NCBI GenBank assembly: GCA_009760855.2
Contig: WPIO01000024.1
Location: forward strand, 922,501 to 986,500
Origin: Cristatella mucedo
Taxonomy: Eukaryota; Bryozoa; Phylactolaemata; Cristatellidae
Direction: 5' to 3'
Length of the DNA: 64,000 bases
Below, one piece after another: positions 1-10,274 of this stretch. Position 1 is the first letter of the stretch. The number at the start of each line of letters is the position of its first letter. Under the pieces are notes generated by a model. It did no database searches. It was not told the DNA's origin and worked only from the letters and a program-made list of their open reading frames with translations. The position numbers were made by a program, and so were the translations under genes.

Positions 1-1650
1 GAGGCGGCTGACACGAACGCAGCAGTTCAGCTCGGTGCTGAAGACTTTGGTCACGTGAGGGGCTTAGTGAGGCTCAGGCGGCGAGATCTCTGCCGACGAT
101 GCCGACGCCGATGCCCAGGTGATGGTCACCTGGCCATTGTCAGCATTTACTGAGTCGTGAAAAATCTCGAGATCAGTAGGTCTTGAAAGGAGACATCTGG
201 GTCGTACCAGGTCGTACTTAGCAGCCCAGGCGATTCATCATTGTCGCACGGCGCCGACACATTCGAGGTCATCCGAGATTAAGAACAGAAGTTGTAGCAC
301 ACTGTATTGCAAGATCCAGTGCGTCCAATTGACCACTATCGACTCTCGCTGTGTTCTGGGCAAGCCCTGGGGGGGGGCATGCCACACTGTCACGTGACAG
401 ACTTGAGAAATATGAAGCTGGCAGCCTGAGGCTTCTCTTTCGCTCGGTCCTACCTTTGCATGTCGAGACTTAAAGAGAAGTGTGTGCACAGTTTTTACCG
501 GATGGTTTGTGGCCTCAACTCGGTGCTCATAAGTGGCCACTGTTACGAGCCCGCTGTAGCAGTTTCTGCACCTATGTCCTAAATGCCGTAAGCATAGAGC
601 TCGTCAAAGCGCTAATCCTTGCCGGCGATTGATAAAAAGCAGCGACGCTGCTGCCTAGCAACAGACTTAGGTGCTGAACTTAAGGGAACATTGCCGTAAC
701 GAATAGTGTCCATTCCATAAGTAGGCAAGTCCGTTGCCATAGCGTGTTTAAGTCTATTCGACAGCAGTGAATGGTTACAGGTGAAGGCCCAGGATCAGCC
801 ACAGCGTACAAATCTCACGGTGACGAGAAAATCTCTCGACTGCGCGTGTCTCGAGTTGCAGAGTACACCTCCTGCCTTTTATATGACTTAGGCTTTTAAA
901 CCGCCTAGCCTTGGATTTTTACTTGGCCATTTCCTAATCGCTATAATTCAGGGACGGGGCGTAACATTACGGCAACCTTAGTCAGACTGATCTAGACACG
1001 CCGCCCTTTCACTTCTAAGTTAAATTTTAATTCTCAAAACTAAAACTAAAAAAAAAGTTATTCGAAGCAAGTACTTCTTATTCTCTGCGAATATCATCCT
1101 TGCGGTTGCAGTCGGTCGGGGCAGTACGCTTCTGCCATTTTCAGCCGCATCATCATCTGCATCTGTAGACCCCTTCGTAGTACCGTCTGCATTGCTGCGA
1201 ACGCGCGCATGTACCCGAAAGAAAAGCGTTCGCCGCTGTCGCTCCCGGATCTTCTTCTGTAAACAGATTTTTATTACATACACCGGTATTATATACACGT
1301 GGCATAGGAAAGCACTTTCTCCTTAGAGATCGTGTGAGATCTTACGAGCGAAGCTCTTTTGCACGAGCCTTCTAGAGTTTTCTAGAATGACAAGTGAGCT
1401 GCTTGTCACCTGCAGTCAACCAAGTACCGCTGCACTCAAGGTAGACTGGGCCTTCGGACTGGGCGTGCTCGCTGCGATCGAATGCATTTCTAAAAATATA
1501 CAAACTTTTGTGGTTGATACAGTTGAGCTGCCGATTTCTTTGTATTTACCTCGGGCTCGGGCTTCTCTTTTTCTTGTAAAGTAAAGAAGTCCACGCGTTC
1601 GACTAGGATAAATAAAGTGTCGCTACGGCTTTCATTCTTACCAATGTTCA
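1..1650. other. Intergenic sequence, no gene recognised
   Basis: Open frames here are short and match no family I know. No repeat of the LINE or SINE families listed below is visible before about 1655. Confidence 0.4.
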
Positions 1651-1659
1651 AGAAAGAAA

Positions 1660-1834
1660 GAAATAGTAGCTGGTTTAAAAGCCTCTTTTGTATAGCGACA
1701 GAGGAGCCTTTACGGCTATCACCACCGCTTGCAGCGGCGATAAAGAAAATCACCCACCGCAGGATTCGAACCCGCGATCACGGGATCAATGTCATGAAAA
1801 GCAACTGCCTTACCTAGTGAGCCACCGCGGCTCA
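1660..1834 (-). mobile_element. tRNA-derived SINE (family 1)
   Basis: On the minus strand it starts gagccgcggtggctcacta, has a pol III B box (ggttcgaatcctg-like, near 1760-1775), and a body with gcaagcggtgg and aaaggctc. It ends in aaaagaggctttt. The same body recurs at about 6.03, 28.28, 38.32 and 39.97 kb. Confidence 0.8.
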
Positions 1835-2304
1835 ATCGGCAACATGCTCACGTTTGATTAAGCGAAATGGACTAGTCCATCCCAAATAATCTAAAGAAAG
1901 ACACAGCAACTAGTTGGGCTTGCTCTGAGAACAGCCGGCACGCAGTGCTATTCGTTCACTTCCGACCCACTTTCCACTAGAACGTGGTTCACTGCTTGTA
2001 GCACAGAATGCCTGCAGAAAAGCTTCGGCAAAGTGGACATGTCCGCGAAGCTGTGTTTTAGTCTACCAGCAGCCAGCAAAAATCAGGGCCGCACTAAAAG
2101 CGGTGGGTTTTCTATCCCTCCTTAGTCACCAGTATGATATCATCAGATCCTTATCTAAGCCTTAGTCATGAATCGTAATTGAAAGACTCGGAAACAAAAG
2201 TCAACATCAAAGCAGGGTTTCCAAGATGAGAATGTCAGGCATCGGTCACATCACGAACCCGACCAGCATTCCCAAGTGATCTAAACATTACTCGTTAATA
2301 TTGA

Positions 2305-3990
2305 TAATAATAATCCATTTGTTATGGCACCTTCGGAGAACTCAATCTCTTTCTAGGCACTTTACATTTGCTGAAAAGGGAAGCGTGATGAAACGAGTAG
2401 CGGTAGCGGTAGCTCAATGAACAACCAGCGAAATATGGTTAGAGGTGACATGCACAGAGTCGGCATGCAGATATGATTAGTGAAAGTATGCAGTGTGTCA
2501 GCACGCGTAAGTACACAAAGCGAGAACAATATGGACCACGATGATGCCATAAATGATGCGGGATTTTAGTTTCGTTTTAAAATGGGGTAAAATCGAGTGA
2601 TGTCGTGACGCAATCGGAAGTGAGTTAGAGGCTTTGAGAGCATACAAATTACAGGCACGTTCTCCCAAGGATTTGATGTTTGTACGAGGTATAGGTAAAC
2701 GTTTAGTTTCCATAAAACGGTTGCTACCATGCTTAGCCTGTTGGGGAGTAAATCTGATAGGTAGGCTGGACCCAAAGAATGAAGAGACCTAAACATGAGT
2801 GACAAAACCTTGAAATCAATGCGTTGCTTGACTGTGATCCAGTGCAGATCAGCGAGAAGTGGTTGAGCTGTAGCAACTGTGAAATTCATGACAGACAGGC
2901 CCTAGCTGTAGAGTTTTGCACCAGCTGTAGCGATTGACTGCACTTGCCGGTAGGCCAGCAAACAGTGAGTTACAGAACTCGAGACGGCTTGTCGCAAATG
3001 CACGGATCAATTTAGATATGGTATCGTTATCTAAACAAGCCCGAATTTTAGCATAGTTATATAGCTGAAAGTAGGCAGGCGACTTTGGAGCTGATATGGT
3101 CGTCTAATGAAAGGTCACTTTGGAACAAGCTAGTAGAGCCGATTGTGAGCGTTTACTTTTCCAATTACTGAATCACTCTTGGTTTGCCAGTAACTAGTAA
3201 GTTGGTTTTATCCTTGTTTAATTTTGGAAAGTTTTCTGGCATTTACGAGAGGATGTCATCAATAAATGTAGCAAAGAAGTTGAGAGAATTCGACGTGCTG
3301 GAGGGCTGAGAGGGATCTAAGCTAAGGTACAAATGATTGTCATCTGCATAAAAGTGAAAGCCAATGTTATCCCTGATAATCAGGCAATCACATCGGCTAG
3401 ATGGAGAGTGTACACATTGAAAAGAACTGGACCAAACACAGAGCAACCCCTAAGGCACCCCATACTTCAGAGGTTCCTCGGATGACCTTTGTCCATTCAA
3501 TCAATACTCTGAAGTATCTCATTGAGATAAGACCTGAACCATTACAGTGCAATACCAGTGATGCACAGGCGAGATGAGAGGCACTCAAAAATGACTTTGT
3601 GATTGGTAATATCAAATGCTGCCGAAAGATCGAGCAAAACATACAGAGATGTTCTACTTAAGTCTGCATTCCTAAGTAGGCCGGTGTACACCCGAAGCAA
3701 TGCCGACTCTGTTGAGTGATTAGCTCTAAAAACAGATTGAAACTTACTAACAAGGTTTAAAGTTTCAAAATGTGTGTTCAGCTGGTTTTCGATGACTTTT
3801 TCCAGTGTCTTTCATAGGAATGGTAGAAGGGAGACTGGGAAAAGTTGCCCAATTTCTTTTGGTCTAGTGTTGCTTTCTTGAGTAATGGCCTGACTACTGC
3901 CTTTTTTAAAGGTGCCGGGACATGACCTGACGCTAATGACATATTTATGATGTTAGTAATCTGAATAATTTAGTAATCTGAACGATGTTA
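2305..3990 (-). mobile_element. LINE family A (CR1/L2-like), 5'-truncated
   Basis: The minus strand ends with the family tail (gcaaatgtaaagtgcctag, then (ATT)n at about 2305-2325). Upstream reading gives reverse transcriptase fragments, including [14 protein letters not shown] near 3340-3370, where YADD is the catalytic box. Frameshifts and stops break the frame. The copy reaches the palm and finger part of the RT. Confidence 0.85.
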
Positions 3991-4009
3991 GTAATCTGAG
4001 TGATGCTGA

Positions 4010-5265
4010 TTTCTCCGATCTCATTTCGATTCTGTGTGCAAGAAATCGATCCTTCCTCGTTATGGGTGATTTCAACATTCACTTTGATAACTTATCTGGC
4101 GCCTTCAGCACTGATTATAGAGCATTGACTGACTCATTGTCTCTTGTGGCTCATGTGCATGGCCCTACTCACATTAAGGGCCACACACTCGACCAAATCT
4201 TCTCACACAACTGCCCTTTGTCACTACCAATTATTACCAAATCCTGCTTATCTGACCACATGCAGATCTCATCCAGTCTACAATGTGTGCCCTCCTCCTC
4301 CTCCTCCTCCTCATCCTCTTCCTCCTCCTCCTCCTCCTCCTCCTCCTCCTCATCCTCTTCCTCCTCCTCCTCCTCCTCCTCCTCCTCCTCCTCCTCCTCC
4401 TCCTCCTCCTCCTCTCCTCCTCCTCCTCTCCTCCTCCTCCTCCTCCTCCTCCTCCTCCTCCTCCTCCTCCTCCTCCTCCTCCTCCTCCTCCTCCTCCTCC
4501 TCCTCCTCCTCCTCCTCATCCTCCTCCTCCTCCTCCTCTTCTAAAATCACCTGGGAATCGCGAAGCCTCCAGACCCTTGACATCGATGCTGTCCGTGCGA
4601 GAATATCTGCCTCACCTCTGCTGCTCAGTCCTCCTTCTGACCTGTTATCATTGGCAGATTGCTACAGCACGACACTAGCTGACATGCTCGACGAGTTTGC
4701 ACCTCCGAATAGCCCCACTGTGCGCACTCGCCCAAACGGCCTATGGTTTACCACAGACATTAAACTAGCTAGGTCTACTATGCGAAAATTTGAAAAAGCA
4801 TACAAAAGATCATGACTGACTGTCCATCAACAGGCATACGAGGACTACTGTAGATCGTACCAATCAATTCTAGCAAAGGCCAGGTGTAGCTTCTATAAAA
4901 GAAAATTGTGGAATCACAGATGCACAGTTAAAAGATGCTGATGTCGACGACCAACCATCTCCTCAACCGCTCCCAGGTTAGCTCCTTAATGAATAATCCC
5001 TGTGATGATCTAGCTGATCGCTTCTCTAGCTCCTTTGTTCAGAAGATAGACAAGATCAGAAAGTCCATCCTTACGATTAAAGCTTCGTCCTGGAATCCTG
5101 TCTCTCAATTCCTTGCAGCACCTCAATGTCTATATTAAAGGAGGTCACAAGCGATTTCGTCCTGAAGTTCATATTCAAATCAACGAAGACAGCTAGTCCT
5201 TTGGACCCTATTCTCACTGTCCTGATTATACGATGCATTGATCTGTTGCTGCCATGCATTACTAC
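4010..5265 (+). mobile_element. LINE family A-like endonuclease and linker fragment with (TCC)n insertion
   Basis: Reads MGDFNIHFDN from 4062 and then CLSDHMQI, the end of an apurinic-type endonuclease domain of LINEs. A (TCC)n tract (4290-4541) interrupts it. The linker resumes with GLWFTTDIKLARSTMRKFEKA up to about 4815, then degraded RT N-terminal sequence to about 5265. This is the only copy in the window that keeps endonuclease sequence. It lies in the opposite orientation to its neighbours. Confidence 0.75.
4290..4541. repeat. (TCC)n microsatellite with interruptions
   Basis: About 250 bp of TCC triplets with a few TCA and TCTCC interruptions. All six frames are open, producing homopolymer Ser, Pro, Leu, Arg, Gly and Glu peptides that should not be called genes. 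Confidence 0.95.
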
Positions 5266-5280
5266 TGCTACTACTACTAC

Positions 5281-5785
5281 TAATAATAATAATAATAATA
5301 ACACACGTGATAAAGCGCCCTCGGAGAGCTCAATCTCTTTCTAGGCGCTTTACATTTGCTGCAAAGGAAGCAAAATCAAATGGTTAGTGGTAGCATGCTT
5401 GATAAAAAGCAAGAATAACATGGTTAATGGTGACGAACACAGCATCAGCATGCAAGTGTGATTAGTGGCAGCATGCACAGTTTAAGCACGCATAAGCACA
5501 TAAAGTACAAATCACCTGGACCCTTGGCTTTTTAGATTCTGAGCTCATTTGCATTAATTAGCAAGTCGGTTACGTAGTCATTATATTTCAAGAAGTTTCT
5601 TGCCATTCAACTTCCAACCAACCAGCCGTCAAAGCAGAGAGGTACCTGCGAGATTGGGGTTGCTTGAAAGTCGGGAAAGGATCAAATTGTATGCACAGCT
5701 GCACAGCATATGCTTGCAAATGAAAGCTTAGATTGTGCCTAGAGATTACATCGGCAAGTTTGAAAGTATAAACCTGTGACAACGA
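5281..5785 (-). mobile_element. LINE family A 3' fragment
   Basis: (AAT)n at 5280-5300 followed by the family tail (gcgccctcggagagctcaat). Further along, traces of the RT segment that encodes HNLSFHLQAYA lie at 5700-5780. Internally deleted. Confidence 0.75.
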
Positions 5786-6029
5786 TTGGATCTAAAACTC
5801 TTTCCTTGGATGCGCCATACGTCAAAGGCTCACTGGATGAATGTTTTTCATCGACATCTACCTATCTACCCTGTGAATTCTCCGACTGAGAAAAACCTAG
5901 GCCATTGTAACAAAGTGCCTATGGAAGATGGGCAGGACGACAATCGCTCAAGAAGGATTTTTATATCACTAGTATCAAAAGCTATCAAGAGATCCAGCAG
6001 AGCCAAATATTCGTTAATTTAGCAGCCTC

Positions 6030-6184
6030 GTTGTGTATAGCGACGGAAGAGCCTTAAAGGCTGTCGCCACCGCTTGCAGTGCAGTGGCAATAAAGGATCA
6101 CCTACTGCAAGATTCGAACCCGCGACCTCGTGACCGAGGTCGTGAAGAGCAACCACCTAACTTGGTGTATCGTCATGGCTCACC
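6030..6184 (-). mobile_element. tRNA-derived SINE (family 1)
   Basis: Same body as the copy at 1660-1834: cagcctcgttgtgtatagcg, gccaccgcttgcagtg, then a B-box region with gattcgaacccgcgacctcg. Confidence 0.8.
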
Positions 6185-6294
6185 GACGTAGATAGGCTTA
6201 CCTACGTCAGCATTCCTGAGTAGGTCTTCACACATTCGGAGCACTGCTGACTCGGAGGAGTGATCTGCTCAAAAACACGTTATATATATATGAG

Positions 6295-6412
6295 CTGTAG
6301 CCACGACTCAACCATTCCCTTTGCAGCAAATTTAAAGCACCTAGAAAGAGATTGAGCTCTCTGAGGGCACTTTATCAAGTACATTATTATTATTATCATT
6401 ATTACTCACACA
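6295..6412 (+). mobile_element. LINE family A tail
   Basis: Plus-strand 3' end: gcaaatttaaagcacctag, agagattgagctctctgagg, then (ATT)n to about 6410. Confidence 0.8.
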
Positions 6413-6419
6413 AAGTAGA

Positions 6420-8035
6420 CTCAGAGCATCTGTAAGTGGAATTCACCCTTACGCCACTAATGGCGCATGTTCCTTTACATATACACGCTATCCGAAGAGC
6501 CTTCATTGCTTCATTGCTTATCTTTCTTTTCTTTTTCCTCTTCCCACATTACGATTTATTCTACTGCGATGGCTACAGCAGCGAACCCTTTTCTGTCGTT
6601 AATGACGTCACAGCATCCACGGGAATTCCCTCGTCTTACTCTGCCTCCCGTATTTGAGCAGGTGGTAAAGGTGGTGCTAAGTTGGCCATCAATTCTCAAT
6701 GCATTGGCAGTGCAAACGCCTTTACTAGAACGAAATTCGGCATCGTTCAGGAGAAAGTTCGACGATTTGAACGCAGCTTAATTAGGCATTGTAGTGGGTT
6801 CCGGAATTTCTAATCTGGCCCTGTCTAATTTCTATGCATTCTCGTTGTTTCAAAAATTGCACCATTCACGGAAGACACCGCAACACAAGTCGTTCACGCC
6901 GTTCAACGTCTGGCTTTGAAGAATTTGTTATTAACTAATAGAATGAAGTAGCAACATCAGTACGGCATCCTTCTCCAGCAGGAACTATTGGGGCAACCTC
7001 CGGATTCCCGGAATAGGAATACCTACGCCGCAGTTTCCGACGGGCAGACGGCGTTCGACAAAGCAAAGCTTCGCAGCACGCTCCGTCGAGCGTGCTGCGA
7101 GCGATTCAGTCTGCCAGATACGCCCCGTTCTCCTGAGATCTGCTTGCCGAACGCACCGGAAGCGACGACGAGCGACCATAAAGCGGTTTATTTGTAGCCC
7201 CCGGCGAGCAGCGACAGCGCTGTCCCGCATTTCTTTGTCTAGCTCTCCATCGCCATTTTACTAAGGAGCGTCTGAGCCGCCGTCGAAATGCTCCAACACC
7301 CTGACGTCTACACCGACTCCATCTGCGCCGCTGTCATTGTCTAGTCTCGCCTTCAGCGCACACTCGCTAGATAGAGGATGTGCATAGCTGCGTTACAAGC
7401 GTGCGGCGTCCACGTCTGGACAGGACTCGGCCACAAGCGCTTGCATCGATGCATCGTCTGACGCCGACGCGCGACGATTACTAGTGACGACCGGATCTTG
7501 TAGCGCGGCTTGAGAGACTTATAGGTGGAGCACTCAGTACACGCAGGGATTTCGACAGTAGCAGGACCAGCAGCGACGTACAATGCTCACACCTTAGCAT
7601 TACGATTCCGTATCCTCAATGCACAGAAGTCTATTTTTGACAGCGCCGGAGCATTACGGGCACTAAGCAGCGGCGACATGACCTGCACCAACGGCTCCGC
7701 GGCCTAGCGCTCAGAGAAACTAAAGGAAATGTCCACTGGGCCCTTTCGATGAAATACCCACTCGGCCCACTGAGGAAACGAACTGGCTGCCCCCTCTCAT
7801 AACGCAGGCTTTTATGCGGCATCGGCCATAGATTATCGCAGTCATTTCTTAGCCATTACAATTCACGAGCCGCGAATAACTATCATTAGTCACAATCTGG
7901 CTGATTTATTTCGTGGCCGTTTTAACTGCTTCTCGTCACTGGCAGTGTGTTCATCTTGAATAGTGCTTCATTCAGAAGACTGCCTCTACAGCTAGCCATC
8001 ACATCCGATCCCTATCCAAGACTGGGAGCTGTCTC
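6420..8035. other. Intergenic sequence, no gene recognised
   Basis: Moderately GC-rich at 7000-7800, with short overlapping open frames on both strands. No frame shows a known domain, and no mobile element was identified. Confidence 0.35.
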
Positions 8036-8039
8036 CCAC

Positions 8040-8765
8040 AGTGGCTTGTAAACAATTTAACTTAGTTCTATCTCGGCTTGATTATTGTAATTCCCTTTTG
8101 GCTGGGCTGCCAAAGAAAGCTAGTATATATTATTACAGATATGCCACTACAGCGGAAAATGAATATGGCTGCAATGCTAGTCTTCAAGTCCCGGCGGTTT
8201 GAGCACGTGTCTCCTTTGCTAAAAGAGCTAGGATGGTTGCCGGTTGAGCAAAGGATGCAGAGCAAAGTTCTTACGCTGACCCACAAGGCCCGCCACGGCT
8301 TGGCTCCTTCGTACCTTGCTGAACTGCTGCATCAGTTTCAGCCTGTTCGAGCCCTCAGGTTCTGTGTGGACAATAAATTAGCTGTTCCATTCCTCCGCTT
8401 AAAGACAGTTGGCGACAGAAGCTTTAGCTCTGCAGGTCCTAGACTGTGGAACTCGCTTCCACAATTCTTACGCAACGACAACTACTCTTCTACTGCCGAC
8501 TATGGCACATCCTTTTTAGTGGTCTTGAGCTGCTACTTCCATGCTACTCACTACCTCAACTGCTCTCCTGACTCTGCTATGCTTCCCACTTTCTCTTTGT
8601 TGCGTGAGACGAAGTCTGTTGGCTACCGAATGCGTAGCGAAAGCCGCTTAGGCTGTGAGTGCGCTATACAAAACTCTCCTGCGTAGCACCCACATGGTCT
8701 TTATGACTTTGTGGAGTTACAGACGGAGATACATTACATTACATTTGAAAACTTCAGCTTTCGCG
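8040..8765 (+). mobile_element. LINE family B, 3' end
   Basis: Encodes the RT C-terminal region: ELGWLPVEQRMQSKVL, LAPSYLAELLHQFQPVRALR and AGPRLWNSLPQFLRND (8225-8485). The 3' UTR (gtgcgctatacaaaactc, ctttgtggagttacagacgg) runs into acattacattacattt. Same family as the copies at 30.4 and 34.7 kb. Confidence 0.85.
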
Positions 8766-9045
8766 CAGGATAGACGCGCGTTTTTGCATCTTCGCTTATT
8801 TGGGAACCGGGTCGTTCTGGCGCGATGCTCAGGTAATTCATTTATTAAGTGCGAGTCTGCGAATATCTGCCTAAGCGCAGCTTTTCCAATTGTTTCTTTC
8901 AGACGACGCTTGAAACCTTAGAATAGTGCTCAGGTAGGGGGTCGGTGGAAACGAATGGGCCGCCCACATCCGCCGCGGATGTTGAGACTCTAAACACTTC
9001 CGTCGCGTAATTCTCTACAGCCATCCCATTTTCATCCTTAGTAGA

Positions 9046-9081
9046 GCTATTCAGCGTGGTCCTGCTATTCAGCGTGGTCCT
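9046..9081. repeat. Two tandem copies of an 18-bp unit upstream of RPUSD4
   Basis: The unit gctattcagcgtggtcct occurs at 9046-9063 and again at 9064-9081. It lies 40-80 nt before the RPUSD4 start codon, in the likely 5' UTR or promoter. Confidence 0.8.
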
Positions 9082-9123
9082 GGATTGCAGCACGACGGTA
9101 GAGGTTTCTAACCGGACACCGAA

Positions 9124-10274
9124 ATGCTGTTTTTTGGTGCTCTTCAGAGCATGCGTCGTGTGGCCGCGTACAGGGTGACGCTGTCCGAAGCATGTCGTGC
9201 AGGGCAAGGGCGTTGGTACGGCCTGACCCCGGTCAGCTGCATTCGGGCTCGCCGCACCGAAGCTTTACGGGAAAATGCCGTGGGCCCCATGCGGACTTCC
9301 GATTCAGCTTCAGGCGTGCCGAGTCCAGCTGAGACTACGAGTGGAACTGTTAGCAACGCTTCAGATTTAGATATGGTGGCGTCGTCGTACAAGAGCGTAA
9401 CTTTTGAAGGTCAGACTTATCGTACGGCTAGCTTCGGCACGATCAGGCTGGACGGCGATAACGAGGCACTAGAAGTAGCCGAGCTTGCCAAAAGAGGTGG
9501 TAATGCTGAGTCCGGCCAAGCTTCGACAGCCGACAGCGAGACCGCGTCGCTCGGCGAGGCACGAGATGATCGCACAGCGTTAGCCGGCCTGCCTGGAGAT
9601 TTCTTCGGTATAGATGCCTACGTTGAGGCCGCTCGCTCTTCGGCGGCGGCGGCCAAAGCGCCATCAAACGAGCGCTTGCCTACTAGTTACTCGGAAGCCG
9701 CGAACCAGCGGAATCAAGACAAAATTAATGTGCGACACGATGTGCTCGGTAGAAGCAAGGGGAGTTCGTACATAGAAGAGCAGTATTTTCCTGAGCAGCC
9801 TTTAGCCTCGCACGCAAGTTCGCCGCCGTCGGCAGATATTCGTCAGCATTCTGTTGCCGCAGGGCTTCAGCCGAAAGGCACTGATGGACCGGCTGCTTCA
9901 TTTATCGAACAGCAATACTTTGGTGCGGAACCTTTCGAACGTGGACGAACTGATGGGGCTCTGTCGACGTCTTATGCTGGGGCATGCGATGCCAGCGGTT
10001 CAGGCACAGTTCAGCCGCTCGTCAGCAGGGACGGAGCAGAGCAGCTAAATTTCAGCAGTGCTGCTGCATCGGCTTCAGAGCAACGTGCTGCTGCATTCGA
10101 TGTGGTTCTACCAGGCGAATTCGCCAGTCCAACCGCCACCGAAAACCAAGAGAATATTATCGATGGCCTTTACTTTAAAGTCGCTACTACTACTGGCTTG
10201 CCACTTATACCTGAAGCTGTCGACTCGGAGGTCGCTGCTGCTCCAGCTCATTTCGGGTCTGATTTAAAGACTAG
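9124..10274 (+). CDS. RPUSD4: RPUSD4 exon 1: presequence and low-complexity N-terminal region
   Basis: Exon 1 encodes about 383 residues. Residues 1-45 look like a mitochondrial targeting sequence (many Arg, one acidic residue). The rest is rich in Ala, Ser, Gly and Glu, with no domain I recognise. Three short related motifs stand out: YIEEQYF near 9769, FIEQQYF near 9901 and IIDGLYF near 10155. The exon ends at AG|GTTAGT in phase 2. A pyrimidine-rich stretch ending in CAG at about 9130-9147 could act as an acceptor, so a noncoding exon further upstream with a start at the in-frame ATG at 9151 is an alternative. Confidence 0.75.

Noticed and set aside
4062-4815. Ser-, Pro- and Leu-rich open frames across the TCC tract
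   Set aside because: Compositional artefact of the microsatellite; only the flanking LINE sequence is meaningful.
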